The notes under the pieces are model-generated. The model was not told the origin of the DNA. It saw only the letters and a list, made by a program, of their open reading frames with translations, and did not search any database. A program made the translations under genes and the position numbers. Below, piece by piece: positions 35,094-46,437 of a DNA stretch of 64,000 nt. This stretch comes from Elmis aenea (lineage: Eukaryota > Arthropoda > Insecta > Coleoptera > Elmidae): contig OX393581.1 in NCBI GenBank assembly GCA_947652605.1, forward strand, positions 28,266,788 through 28,330,787, given 5' to 3'. Within the stretch, counting starts at the first letter, position 1, and every line of letters starts with the position of its first letter.

Positions 35094-35102
35094 GATTGTG
35101 CT

Positions 35103-36079
35103 TAGTATTTATTACCCCAAGGTAGCATTTTGTCGGAACTTTTGTAAGTTAAAGACTTTCGAGTACCAAATATTTTGTAGTAACCAATGCCGCAATCTAA
35201 TTAAAGAATTTAAAATCTGACTTTAGATTTTATCGCAAATCGTTCCAACTCTTTAAAATAGTCTTATGAATAACAAATTAAAGTAATGAAACATAATTTA
35301 CTAATATTTAGTAATATCCAAGTAAAGATCAATTAAACTTTCTTTTTATTTTACTTTTCCCAATATTCACAATACGCATCGTCATCTTGCTTCGCTTTTT
35401 CATATCTGTGGTGATTGTTCGACAATATTAAGTGCATGTTGGGAATTACAAACGAAAATTTATTGATTAACATCTATACAACAGCAGTAATCTACAGTTT
35501 ATGAAATATGTATAAACTAATAGGTTGAAGTGATCTTATTTAGGTACTACAAATATGTCCTCATGCCATATAATCATTAAAACACTATTTTTAAATTTTT
35601 ATTGTGTCGAAATAACTTCATTTACAATCAAGTGATTTCTAATAATAATTGAAGGTTATCATTCCGCACTTAGATTTTGATTACTATTAACATATTAACA
35701 CGTTTTGTTGATCAATATTGTATTCTTATCTTCTTAAAACATCGAATATACCTGAATCTGCAAGATTTTTTTTCTGAAGCAATTCGCTGCGGAACCGCAT
35801 TATAGGCTATAAATATTTTAGAACCACGCCCGCAGGTCTCGCTGCATAACAAGTCGGAATTTGTAAATTCATGTCTCGTACTTAAAAAAAAATTGAGCAA
35901 ACATATTTAATTTTTTATTTGTTTAAAAAAAATCCTTTGTTTTTAAAATAAGTAGCCTAAAGAACTTTTGTATTAAAAATAAGTAAATTTAATCGCTTTG
36001 TTATCTAAGTACGAATCAGTATGTTAATGCATAATCCGAAGCCCCATAAGAGTGTAATTTGGTGCTTTTCGATTGAATT
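35103..36079. other. AT-rich sequence, nothing recognised
   Basis: No element ends or recognisable frames. Confidence 0.5.
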
Positions 36080-36216
36080 TTTTATGTCATTCAATCAGCA
36101 ACAGTGTTCTATTCAGTGTGGTAAAGCACCCAAGTGGGTGAATGTGTCGAACGTGATGTTCCGAATTCTTGAAATATAAACGTTGTTACATTAAATCAAA
36201 TCTCAAGATTGTGAAG
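36080..36216 (+). other. possible 5' UTR exon ending in a splice donor
   Basis: A GC-richer patch begins with an initiator-like TTCAGTG (36112) and ends GTGAAG before GTATGA at 36217, a good donor match. It contains one short ATG frame that closes quickly (MFRILEI), so it would be non-coding. No TATA box or downstream promoter element at the expected spacing was seen. Low-confidence inference from composition and splice consensus. Confidence 0.2.
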
Positions 36217-37984
36217 GTATGAACTTTTATATTAATTTAGTAACAATTTTTACTAAAAACTTATTGGGATTACTTAAGTAGGTACTAATGACAACGCCCG
36301 GTTACACAAAACTGCGACAACATTTATTTAACGAATGATTTCTGTCGGTGAGTCAGGTAAATACTTTATTATTGTTGCTATGAAAATGGCGTTTAACGGC
36401 TTCTATACCTTTAACCGATAATTGTACATCTAGAATATTATTAACTTTCACAACTTCTTTAATAGACTGACACATTTTATCAGTGTAGCTCTAAGCTCTG
36501 ATTTCATTATACATTTTATGCTGATTGAATTTAGTACAGGTTTTTGTAGTCAAACAACATACAAGTACATTTGAAACATTTGAAAATATAGTTTTTCTTC
36601 TTAAAATCAACTTGTTCTCAATTTTAGAAAATATTTTTATATGCACTGCAGTATTCGGACGAGGCATGTGTAGTATTTATTTTAAAAGGGTATTTAGCAG
36701 AGTGATAAGTTACAGTGTTAGTGAAGCTGTATTTGGCATTTTAAGTTACTGGCTACGATCAGTTGTAGTCGCAAGGGATTACATAAAATATTGGTGGAAA
36801 TAAACTAGATTTATTTTCCAAACGGTGCTTCTCATCATTCCAAATGAAAATGCATTAGTACGTATATTAACATCGATGTTCCCTGAAAATTATTTGAGAT
36901 ACAACTCGTGAAATGGAGAAAACTTGTTTAATGTAGACTCACTGTAACAACAAAATATTATCCCTAGTGATTAGTGAACCCAGAAAAACGTAAATAAAAT
37001 ACCTTTGCAGTCTGCTTTCTGCTATTTTTGTAGCTTGTATTGTGCCTCAATTTTATCATGCATGAGTAAATACTTTCGACGGGAAAATGAATACTAAAAA
37101 AAATGCGTTTCTTGTTTTATATTTGTGACAGTTTACATTTATTATAGTAATTACACGAATACCTTTTTAAAGTTAGTTATGATAATGTGCTATTATTTTT
37201 TGTAAATTTCGTTAATACCCGAAATGCATCTTTTAACACCCTGAGTTTCTAAAATGATACAATATACTTATTTTTCGTGACAAACATTGTAAAAAATTCA
37301 CTTTCAGCCAAATAATGTATTGCAAATAGAAGTAATAATTTCCTTGCCGTTTAGGTTCTGATATTCTATTTTAATTTGAAGAAAATATCTCACTCATTTT
37401 TAAAAATGAAAACTTTTTTACTATGTTATCCATCAGATGTCGATAATAAACGCTTTAAATTTATTGTAACAAATAAAAATATTGGTCTGATTTTCTTACA
37501 TTGACAATTTTAAATCGTTCATTAAAGAAAATATGTTATCTAGTTGACATATGGCAAGACATAATGTAGACTTCTGATTTAAAAATATTTCAATTTCTAC
37601 TAAAAGTTCGAATGATCGTTTCAGAACATTGTTTTTTGAAAGTATAAGAATGTAACAATACCTGTATGGACTAAAACCATTACTTTACACATGTTCAAGG
37701 TACACTCTTTCGAATATGGCTTACAATTTTTACACAAAGATTTAAAATTTAAATAATTTTTCACTCACATGTTTTGGTAGCTTATTCTCGATGAAGAAAA
37801 TAGTGAGTTATTTTTAAATCTGGATGAGCAATTTAAAAAAATGTATATTCGATTATACCTCATCTGATTTTCATCGATGAAATCTGTGAAGAAACAATAA
37901 TTGTAGGTATGTGCTTGTCAGGGAGAGCGAGACGATTCTGAATCTGTACGAAACATGAAAATAGATAAAATCGGAGGTTTGAGC
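36217..37984. other. AT-rich sequence, nothing recognised
   Basis: A 92-codon plus frame (36525-36803) has no recognised motif and average composition, so it is not called as a gene. No element ends are visible. Confidence 0.45.
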
Positions 37985-38065
37985 GTTTAATATTTCGTCA
38001 GCGTTCGCCAGCGGGCCGTCGCGAATGTTCGCGAGCGTTCGGCAGGTCGGGTCGGGGCGGGGCGG

Positions 38066-38305
38066 GTCTGGTCTGGTCTGGTCTGGTCTGGTCTGGTCTG
38101 GTCTGGTCTGGTCTGGTCTGGTCTGGTCTGGTCTGGTCTGGTCTGGTCTGGTCTGGTCTGGTCTGGTCTGGTCTGGTCTGGTCTGGTCTGGTCTGGTCTG
38201 GTCTGGTCTGGTCTGGTCTGGTCTGGTCTGGTCTGGTCTGGTCTGGTCTGGTCTGGTCTGGTCTGGTCTGGTCTGGTCTGGTCTGGTCTGGTCTGGTCTG
38301 GTCTG
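38066..38305 (+). repeat. pure (GTCTG)48 microsatellite
   Basis: Forty-eight uninterrupted 5-bp units, 240 bp with no substitution. It is preceded by a GC-rich ramp (GTCGGGTCGGGGCGGGGCGG, 38047-38066) that looks like the seed of the repeat. Long frames on both strands through it (repeating LVWSG and DQTRP) are artefacts of the 15-base codon period. Its purity indicates recent expansion, or an assembly collapsed or extended at the repeat. Confidence 0.97.
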
Positions 38306-38640
38306 TTGACTCTAAAAAGTACAGGGATATGTTGACGAAAGTGATTAGCGAATTAGACAACAGTATAATGTTTGAAAGCATGAGAAACAAAACTCCTCTG
38401 GCAACAACCTCACCCCACTAGGGAAATATCATACGCGATTTGCTTAATGAGCAAACGTCACCGGACCTTACACCTTCACGCTTTTCCATGTGGGGGTTTA
38501 TAATAAAAGACGGAGTTTTTGCTACCAAACCACGAGATTTGCAACACTTGAAGGAGACGATTGAGGTACAGTTAAAAAACAATTTCAGCAATAACGCAGT
38601 CCTGGCAAATCTACGGCGAAAAGTTGTTCACAATGTGTAA
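38306..38640 (+). pseudogene. mariner/IS630-like transposase C-terminal remnant
   Basis: The plus-strand frame ending at TAA 38640 contains SPDLTPSRFSMWGFIIKDGV (residues 8-27 of the last open stretch), then ATKPRDLQHLKETI. These fit the end of the mariner-type catalytic domain: (R/P)SPDLTPxDFFxWGxxK, where the D is the last catalytic residue, then the KPRxxxxLKxxI helix. In this copy the catalytic D after LTP is replaced by S. A stop codon near 38420 interrupts the frame upstream, and the N-terminal half is replaced by the GTCTG array. It is inactive. Confidence 0.7.
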
Positions 38641-39357
38641 ATAATAGGTTATGTTGAATGAAAAATATGCTTCTTGATTTCTGCTTTTTTCGTTCTTTAA
38701 GTTTCAATATAATATTATTGTTACTGAAGTAAGTAAACATACGTTTTATATAGTTACTTACTACAAGCAGGGACTGAGAACGGAACAAAAACCAAAACGT
38801 TAAAGGAAATTAACCGAATGGTTTTAAAGAACGGAAACGAAAACGAAACTGTTATATTTCGTTTAAGAACGAAAACGAAATAAATATTTTCCAAAACCAG
38901 TTTTAACCGGTTTTAACCAGTTTATCCCTATTTTAATTTGATTTGTTAAACTCAAACGCGAATTTACCTTCTATGCTGGGGAGACTCCACGAGGCAGTAA
39001 AAAATCTCACTTGAAATAAGTGAGCTTCACTTTTCTCCACATAACTAATATGTATAAACAACTTTATTGTTCATACTTGCCATTTTGTGTAACACAAGTA
39101 AGGGTACAGATATTCTCAATTTCTAATTTGTTGATTGGATCATCAATATAGAATATTCACTTGATTGGATATACAGGGTGGTCCACTTTTTAGTAGCAGG
39201 GTTTTAACAGTCGATAGTAAAACTTATTTTAAAGCGAATATTTTATATCAACATGGGTCCAAAAACGCTTCATTTTAAAGATACAGTGTTGAAATTTTCG
39301 AAAAAATATCGATAAAGTTTAACCGTTTCTCAACTAGTAGATATATTTAAACCAAAT

Positions 39358-39672
39358 TTGGTATATAGCACCACCTTACAGGTTACCACAATCGGTAAAA
39401 ATTTCAAGTCTCACAAGCAACCAGTGGCGGAGTTGTGGGGGTTTAGTTTCAATAAATTTTATAAAAAAGTAGTACGGCCCTCTTCAAAATCAAACTTGTT
39501 TTTGGATAGAGCATTTTATTCTAAACAAAAAGTGTCTATTGAGTTTTCTTGGTATCTGCCACAGGTTGGCGCGAAATTTGATTTATTCTACCATTTTCGC
39601 GAAAAAGTTAGATCTAAAAATATAGCTAATATTCATAATAAAGAAGTAATTACCGATTTTTGCAGTTTTTAA
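39358..39672 (+). CDS. unrecognised 104-codon frame in palindromic element, plus copy
   Basis: The frame starts MVYSTTLQVTTIGKNFKSHK and contains QPVAELWGFSFNKFYKK and GAKFDLFYHFREK. Its inverted partner on the minus strand (39650-40048) gives a homologous protein of similar length. I recognise no family, signal peptide or membrane segment. Differences between the two are mostly replacements, roughly twice as many as silent changes by eye, which is near neutral expectation. It is most likely a non-coding repeat arm with an open frame, but a short conserved peptide carried by this element family cannot be excluded. Confidence 0.2.
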   Translation: MVYSTTLQVTTIGKNFKSHKQPVAELWGFSFNKFYKKVVRPSSKSNLFLDRAFYSKQKVSIEFSWYLPQVGAKFDLFYHFREKVRSKNIANIHNKEVITDFCSF

Positions 39673-40048
39673 TAGCAGAACATACTAATAATGCGGGAAG
39701 AAGTTCCGCTAAATTAACGTTTAATGAGCATTTACTCTGCAAGTTGTAATTTTCTGCTTTTCGGGATATTTTTAGATCGAACTTAGGAGCAAATTTTTCG
39801 CGAAAATAGTAAAATAAATCAAATTTCGCTCCAAACGGTGGTAGATACGTAGCAAACTTAAGAGACACTTTTTGTTTAGAATAAATTGCTCTATCCAAAA
39901 ACAAGTTCAAATTTGATTTTGAACAGGGCCGTACTAGTTTTTTATAAAATTTATTGAAACTGAATCCCCACAACTCCGCAACTGGTTGCTTGTGGGACTT
40001 GAAATTTTCACCGATCATGGTAACCTGTAAGGGGGTTCTGTATACCAA
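39650..40048 (-). CDS. unrecognised 132-codon frame in palindromic element, minus copy
   Basis: This is the partner of 39358-39672. MVYRTPLQVTMIGENFKSHK begins it, and QPVAELWGFSFNKFYKK is identical to the partner. A 6-bp difference near residues 47-50 (SNL against SNLNL) keeps the frame. The last 35 residues are not shared. The two frames converge and overlap by about 20 bp at their 3' ends, which is what an inverted duplication would give. No function can be assigned. Confidence 0.2.
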   Translation of the reverse strand: MVYRTPLQVTMIGENFKSHKQPVAELWGFSFNKFYKKLVRPCSKSNLNLFLDRAIYSKQKVSLKFATYLPPFGAKFDLFYYFREKFAPKFDLKISRKAENYNLQSKCSLNVNLAELLPALLVCSAIKNCKNR

Positions 40049-41852
40049 ATTTGGTTTAAATATATATACTGGTTAATAATCAGTAGTAATATAACAAGTG
40101 CATTGAAAATTATCGATAATTTTTGGTAAATATGCCCGAATGCAAGTTGAGCTGAAAAAATCACGAGTGCACGAGTGATTTTTTCTGCTTCAACTTGCAT
40201 GAGTGAAGATTTGTCAAAAATTATAGATTATTTGCAATGCACGAGTTAAATTTTGTCAGAAAATTTCCTTCACCTAACCTATCTGTCAAATTAAAATGTT
40301 GTTTAATTTAGATAAATTAAAGTTTACCTACTACTTACTGCGATTGTTATTATTAATAGATCATTTATAACTAATTTTTAATTCAAGAATTATATTTTAA
40401 TAAAAATTAATGTACCAAATAGTATTTAGGTACATACATAATCTGTTATGTCAAATTTTACAAGTACTGTCAGAGTGGTGTGTCAGGGGTGTGGTTTAAT
40501 CTATATTAAAGTAACGTTATTGGTCGCCGACATCTGTCAAAAAATTATCAAGACCAAAATACCTTATTCCCACTCCAAATTTATATTTTCCACCAATCAA
40601 AAACTCAGATTTCTTAGAAACGACCAATAAACGCATGCTAATCTGTTAATTGCGAAAAGTATATTATCAGTGTATGATTATGTTTATTGGCCGTTTAAAG
40701 GAAATCTGAGTTTGTTATTGGTCAAAAACGCAAATTTGACAGGAGGATCAACTCCTGGCAGAGGAATGTAAAATTATTACCGTGTAATATTGCTCCTATT
40801 GGTAGTCTCTAAAAGATTTAAGATTAGTGATTGGTTGAAAGCGCAAATTTGACAGGTGAAGGGAATTTTCGGTTAAACATTATCGTTATTTTTTCCAAAA
40901 TTTCAACACCCTGTATCTTTAAAATGAAACGTTTTTAGACCGATGTTGATATGGAATTATTCGCTTTAAAATAAGTTTTTCTATCGACTAGTGAAGTCCT
41001 GCTACTAAAAAGTGGACCACCCTGTATACATATATTATTGATGTGTGTTTCATTTGCGTTTAGAGTTAATAAAAGGAAATTATATTCTTTCTTCGCAAAG
41101 GACACATGTAAAAGAAGATTTATTGGATGATGTGTATATTGTATGTTATGTACAAACTTTTAAGTTAGCGTAGGTATATTTCAAGTTAATTTTTAATATA
41201 TTATTAATGTGTATGTTTTATTTGCGCTTAGCATTAATATAAGTTTTTTTTAAATCTTTTTTTAAATTTATAACATTCATGGTCATATTTACTGAATTAT
41301 CCCCTTGAATTAATTTTTTTGTTTTTTTAAATAATTACAGCAGAATCTAATTTAATTCAAATCCATACATTTTTGGTACTAAGACAAATTTAAAACAGCA
41401 TTTGCTATATTTTTTTAATTATTAGATAATGATCTAGTGTACAATTTCAACTAATCGAGTTGTGTTTTTGCACCTTATGGGTTTTATACTAAATAAAATG
41501 GTTAAATGTTAATGTGTTTAACGATTTAGTAAATTTAATATGGCGGCGGTTCGCCAGTCTAAATATGCTGTCCGTGAGCATCAAAACCCATCGTCGTCGT
41601 TTATAATTTAGCGGAAACGCAAAGATTGTTATCATATTGATGGAGATAGAGGGTTGGTGACTTGAAAAAAAATTAAAGTTCTCGATTGTTTGACTGCAAA
41701 AAAAACTGTAAAACCGGTTTTAACCGTTATAAATTTCGGTTCACGAAAACGAAAAAAATTTTATGGGTGGGATCGAAAAGAACGAAAAGGATATATTTCG
41801 TTTTCGTTTCGAACAGAAACGAACCATTTTTTTATTTCGTTTTTAGTCCCTG

Positions 41853-42971
41853 CTTACAACTATATCTCGACGTAATTTGTTAAAAACATTTCTAGTTGAG
41901 TTTACTTATAAATTATTAATTTTTTTTTTAATGGTATGTGCATTTTACAATAAATTTAAGACAATTTATGGGTTATAAAAGAAAACAATGTGTCAAGAGA
42001 GTTTCTTTATTGTGTTAATTTTGAAATACGCCAGTCCTCATATTTAATTTTTAAAGTGCTTTAAACTTAACCTGATATTAATGGCGATTATTATAAATAT
42101 TAGGTTTTTTTTCTTTGCAGCAAAACTTACATCATTATCTTACTAAAAGTGTTGACATAAAATGTTACACAGCCACAAACCTCAATTACGACCGTAAATT
42201 AAAGTCAAAGTTTAAGAAATGTTTTCTGAGAAATATAATCCACTTGCAAGATTATTCACGACAGCATACTTATTACAGCTTTTTATAATTGCTTTGTTCT
42301 CCCTAATGCTGTAGCACAATTCTTAATTTTGTTAGGCTTCAGAAAATTAAATTGGTAACTTCCGTAGTAATACTACCTAATTTTAAAATTCAGTGTGTTA
42401 CAACAATTAATATTGATTTTTCTGGATGAATTTTATATCATACCACGATAACTTTATCTGTGTGTTTTTGTTAAAATAAGTATTAAGTGGATTTCCTTGA
42501 TACTCAGCTGCACGTTACTAATTATATCGCAAATGATCTAGGCAGTCACACTTTTTATTAATAACCCTCTGCGGTTTGTTGTGAATTGCTAATTAACATA
42601 TTTATTAACTTATTTAATATTAAAACAAATAAATAACAATTAAGGAGAAACAAAATTAAAATGGTACTCAGTTGTCCTCTTGCATCTTTATTAAAACAAT
42701 GACATTCTATTTATATCATTTAAATAGCTTTTTATTTTTAGTCTACAGCTGCATAATTTACGCTTTGATGGTGAAACATAAATAAAGTCAAGTTAAATGT
42801 TGCAGTGTTATAAAAATGAATTGCTCGGGAGAAAAGCCTTAAAATGTGAGGGTTATTAAGAAAATCGCTGTAATTTTTTAGTTCGTATAAGTTCTTATTA
42901 GCTTAAATACCAGGATTAAATTTACATTTAATTTACCCCGGTTAAGGACATACTTTTTTAGGTGTTTTATA
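41853..42971. other. AT-rich sequence, nothing recognised
   Basis: No element ends, arrays or convincing frames are visible. Confidence 0.5.
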
Positions 42972-42975
42972 TTAA

Positions 42976-43932
42976 CCCTGGAGTGGTGGCGCCCTTTTGC
43001 ATTTCACGAGTGGTGGCGCTGGGTCTGACAGACCCACTATTAAAAACAATGTAATTAACTACAAACCATATAAAATTTGTGTTTTTTTGTGAGTGTTCCT
43101 GTTGCCCAGGTATATTTTTTATAAATAGATTTTTTTTAAAGCTGTCACATAAATTTTGTTATAAGAAATTCAAAAAATACCAATGTGTCCTTACAATGGA
43201 AGAAATATTAGATATCTAAACTAAAATTAGAAATTTATTTGATGAATGATATAAATACCAAAAAAAAAATTGTTTTTCTTTATATAACACGTTATGAGAC
43301 ATTATAAACAAGTTTCTGGCAGTGTCACACACGCAGGGCAGCGAAATTCTGCATTCTTCAGACATAAGTTTTTTTTTTACACATTTTTCAAAAGTAATTT
43401 CCGATAAAGCTGGAAATTCGTGTTTTTTTTTGCTAATAGTGGTAAATTCTCGGTATCGCTTTCTCCTTCTTGCTCTATGTCTGTATCAGTCAAACGTGCC
43501 TCAACATTATCTTCTTCTCCTTTGGATTCTTCGTCGTCAAATTGTTCGTCAGCTTCAATGTCTACTTCTTCTAATAAACGCAATAATCGGGCCTGTTCAT
43601 CTTCGTAACTCATGCTTCTGTGATTAACATTAATTTATAATTCAATTCACTGAAAATGGTACACTTATTACTTACCAAAAGCGATAAAAACAGGCCTATT
43701 CGTGGAATATTGAACTTGATATAAACGTTCGCTTTAGTGGTGGCGCCGGGTCTGACAGACCCTAAAGGCTTCAAAAAGTTTGAAAAAAAAACAATTTGCA
43801 CTGTTCTTTCTGCACTAATCGCTAATATAGTGAATTTTAGGAATTTTAGTAAAGTGTACTTCCACCCCTCCCCTTTCTATACAAAATCTTGTGACGCTCG
43901 AGTCTGAGAGACCCGGCGCCACCGCTGCAGGG
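42976..43932 (-). mobile_element. piggyBac deletion derivative (957 bp) between TTAA sites
   Basis: Ends CCCTGGAGTGGTGGCGCC (42976) and GGCGCCACCGCTGCAGGG (to 43932) are flanked by TTAA at 42972-42975 and 43933-43936, the piggyBac target duplication. A block GGTGGCGC(C/T)GGGTCTGACAG occurs inside each end (43012-43031 and 43739-43758), and an inverted variant TCTGAGAGACCCGGCGCCAC adjoins the right end. Such repeated blocks are the likely transposase-binding sites. The element keeps a 78-codon N-terminal piece of transposase on the minus strand but lacks the DDD catalytic core. Confidence 0.92.
43377..43613 (-). pseudogene. piggyBac transposase N-terminal remnant
   Basis: The minus-strand frame begins MSYEDEQARLLRLLEEVDIE and continues with a strongly acidic stretch (DEQFDDEESKGEEDNVEARL, DIEQEGESDTENLPLL). 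piggyBac transposases start with such an acidic, disordered region before the catalytic domain. The ATG lies 319 bp inside the right end, consistent with transcription from that end. The frame closes after 78 codons where the deletion joins it to the left end. Any product would be a short acidic peptide without catalytic residues. Confidence 0.7.
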
Positions 43933-43936
43933 TTAA

Positions 43937-44292
43937 AAACGACCGTAAAATAAGATAGCGAGAAGCGTTTAAATAAAAAAATCCATTTTATAACCACATA
44001 CAAACTTAATTTCGTTGCAATATACAACAAATATAGTAAGCAGCGAATTTATCGACTTTTATTTATTATTATTTTCAATACTAAGTATTAAGTTTGCAGT
44101 TCATATGGGAAGTAGGTATTATTGTTAATAGGATTTTGAGTTATGCAGACATAAAAAAACTGATTTTATGTACAGAGTTACTTTATTTTTTACGGATCAT
44201 TCCTAAAAAACTTTTTATTTTTAAGGTTTTTGCAGCTACTTAAAGTTTGCTACTTCATGTCTAATAGAACGCCCTTTATTTTGGCTTGCATC
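43937..44292. other. AT-rich sequence, nothing recognised
   Basis: No frame or repeat is seen. Confidence 0.5.
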
Positions 44293-44439
44293 TGTTCAAT
44301 TTGAAAGTAAATAGAACTCGATAGCTGTGTTGCTTTTCCACTCTTCATCAATAAACGTCCCTCTTGTATTTAGGCACCGCTGCATTTTGGTTACCAGTGC
44401 TGTAGGTAATTTTTTGTCAGTTAACTTGAAAGCTCCGAC
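44293..44439 (-). other. unrecognised coding-like minus-strand fragment
   Basis: An open frame without its own ATG gives FKLTDKKLPTALVTKMQRCL, then NTRGTFIDEEWKSNTAIEFY and a stop near 44313. Its composition is more protein-like than surrounding frames. The (R/K)(M)xRCxNxxG spacing is reminiscent of the last helix of IS630/mariner transposases, but the match is too short to call. It may be a transposon scrap. Confidence 0.25.
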
Positions 44440-46364
44440 GTTTTTTTTTTGTTTTGTTTTAAATTGCAATACTTAATACATAACAGACTTTAAACGGGTT
44501 CCCTTGAGTGCACACTTGACTTTGGGGAACTAGTAGATAAGAGTGTTTAGGAGATGCGATGTTATTGTACTCTATTCGATTGTACGAAGAAAGATTTTTA
44601 CGAAATTAACAATAGAAGTAGCTTAATTATTTGTGCACATATTTTCACTTATAAGATAACCGCATACGTTATGTTATGTTTTCTACGATCACTAATGTAA
44701 ATGACTCTTACCGTATAGCCTGCATGCCTAGTAAGTGAGTTATAACGCACGGTAAACAAAAAGCACACTTATCTAGAAATGTCAAAGTAGGCTTACGTCA
44801 AAATTGACAAAACAACGTAATTGCATGTGTATATTAGCAAAAAACCGTTAAAATCGTAGGTATTTATGTGATCGTAGAAAAAGTATGCTACAAAACACGA
44901 GTTGTAAAGCAATTAAGCAATCGTGGAATACGCACTCGCCGCTACGCGGCTCTGTGCGGCTTTTCCACTCGTGCGTAATATGCTTCTTATCTTGTTATGT
45001 AATATAGTATAAACTACTCCTCGACGATTTCGTAAAAGTGCAGTTCCAAGCTTGATTTTTGATCGAGCCTAATTCATAAACGTGTGACTTTAACAAGAGA
45101 TGCTTGTTCTCAAGTACAACAGGACAAGTTTGTTACCAGCGCTTGAAATACGTGACTTTTCAACCCCATTGTACTACTGACTAGTAATGTGTTATTTTTT
45201 ATTAGTTAACGCAACATTCAATTTTTAGTTGTTCCATACCCCTGCAAGTGCAGCTTATAAATTTTACTTCTCCTATTACAAAGTCAATTTAAATCTTTAA
45301 AGAACTACGAACAGTCTAATTTGTTCCGGTTCTCGAGTTTCTTTTAGTCTTAGTTGCCTTTTCTCGGTTTTTCTTATCACTGTTCCTGATTCTAAAAATA
45401 GACTGAGAAGTCTAGAAGAGGGTGGTGTTATACTAAAGCTTTACACCCCTTTTAAAACATAGTTTATTAAGGACACGCATCCTGATGAACACGCTTACCA
45501 CGATAGGAATATCAGTTATCGACCCCTCCGGGAAGATAACAGGATATTCAGTAACAAAACACTCTATCTCATCCATTTTCTAGTCGATCGCTTGTCAGGA
45601 TCCTGGATTTACATGAACCGAGCGAGGGGATGCTTACAAAGTGACTTTTTTGCTTACTACCTAATCGCTGTATATCGCATAAGAATCTCATTTGTTTCAC
45701 ATTAGCTTTGTTTTAGAATGAATACAATAATAAGGCGAAGGACCCTTGTAAAAATGTACTTGCGACGATATTTTAGCTAATGTTGCAGTGCTAAGTACGA
45801 TTGACGAGTTTTACATGGGACATTATAAATATTTAAACTTGGTTAAATAAGCCTTTATTTTAACAAAGTTATAATTTGTTTTACAAATTTTTAAGCAACA
45901 TATACCTACTCACGCCAATTATTTACAGCGCTAATTTTTTCTACACAAAGCATTTAATAGCATTTATAGCTGCGATAGATTTACTGATGTTTTTTGACGA
46001 TTTTTACCGCAAACACTTTTACATGAATTAAGATTTATTGATAGATAACCCTAAAACATTATGAAATACAAAGAGCTTTATTAAACAATTTTTTTTAACA
46101 TCACCTAAGAACTTCTGTTTGTATAATTTCAACTTAATACTGTTGCTTAAAATTATATTAAAGTAAATATAGGAATTATTTTTTGATGTAACTTGCACTT
46201 GTAATATCGTGAAGTCTAAAATACGAAATCTCTATTATAAATTATGTAGTCAAAAGTAAACTTGGTTTTTCAGTAGTAGGAATTGTCTGTTTACGTCATA
46301 TTTACAAAAATGTTTATAATATACACATAAATAAAACAAATGTGATTGCCAGATTATCCCCTTT
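44440..46364. other. 1.9 kb with no recognised gene
   Basis: A GC-rich patch at 44925-44975 (GCCGCTACGCGGC hairpin) is the only local structure of note. No element ends or convincing frames are visible elsewhere. Confidence 0.5.
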
Positions 46365-46368
46365 AAAT

Positions 46369-46425
46369 TCTTGTTCTTCTTAATCGGGTTTTCTTGTACC
46401 TTTCGGTGTCGAATTAAAACTTTAA
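46369..46425 (-). repeat. 3' tail fragment of the LINE seen at 59585-61235
   Basis: TTCTTCTTAATCGGGTTTTC and TTGTACCTTTCGGTGTCGA match TTCTTCTTAATCAGTTCCTC and TTGTACCTTTTGGTGTTGA at 59607-59646. Only the last 50 bases or so of the LINE are present, as in a severely 5'-truncated insertion. The hAT element at 46438 sits just beyond it. Confidence 0.6.
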
Positions 46426-46437
46426 TTATCTTTGAAC

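Larger units (their letters stand above)
39170..41028. mobile_element. 1.86-kb palindromic TACAGGGTGG element with facing open frames
   Basis: Ends TATACAGGGTGGTCCACTTT (39170) and AAAGTGGACCACCCTGTATA (to 41028) are perfect over 20 bp, and pairing continues for about 150 bp on each side. Inside, 39340-39620 is repeated inverted at about 39770-40050, giving two facing open frames. Further inside lie a hairpin (GCAAGTTGAGCTGAAAAAAT 40142-40161 with its inverse to 40199) and a third inverted pair (CAAAAACTCAGATTTC near 40598 with GAAATCTGAGTTTG near 40701). It is a palindrome built of several palindromes. Confidence 0.9.
38768..41852. mobile_element. hAT element, GAAAACGAAA simple-sequence family, with nested element
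   Basis: The left end CAGGGACTGAGAACGGAAC (38768) and the right end TCGTTTTTAGTCCCTG (to 41852) are inverted. Both ends are rich in GAACGAAAACG and CGTTTTCGTTTCG words (38770-38880 and 41730-41850), with ACCGGTTTTAACCGGT-like blocks inside. The flanks ACTACAAG and CTTACAAC agree at five central positions in register, an old 8-bp duplication. The host element proper is about 1.2 kb, and a 1.86-kb palindromic element is nested within. Confidence 0.8.

Noticed and set aside
36525..36803. 92-codon open frame as a gene
   Set aside because: No recognised motif, no splice or promoter context, and composition like the surrounding AT-rich DNA.
37998..38390. Proline/arginine- or tryptophan/glycine-repeat proteins on the two strands of the GTCTG array
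   Set aside because: Both are translations of a pure pentanucleotide microsatellite.
43322..43627. Plus-strand frames of 101 and 62 codons opposite the piggyBac remnant
   Set aside because: They are the antisense of the acidic transposase N-terminus (serine- and leucine-rich antisense of GAA/GAT-rich codons).
44900..44990. GCCGC/GCGGC patch as a terminator or ncRNA
   Set aside because: Only a short imperfect hairpin with no other supporting signal in a eukaryotic context.
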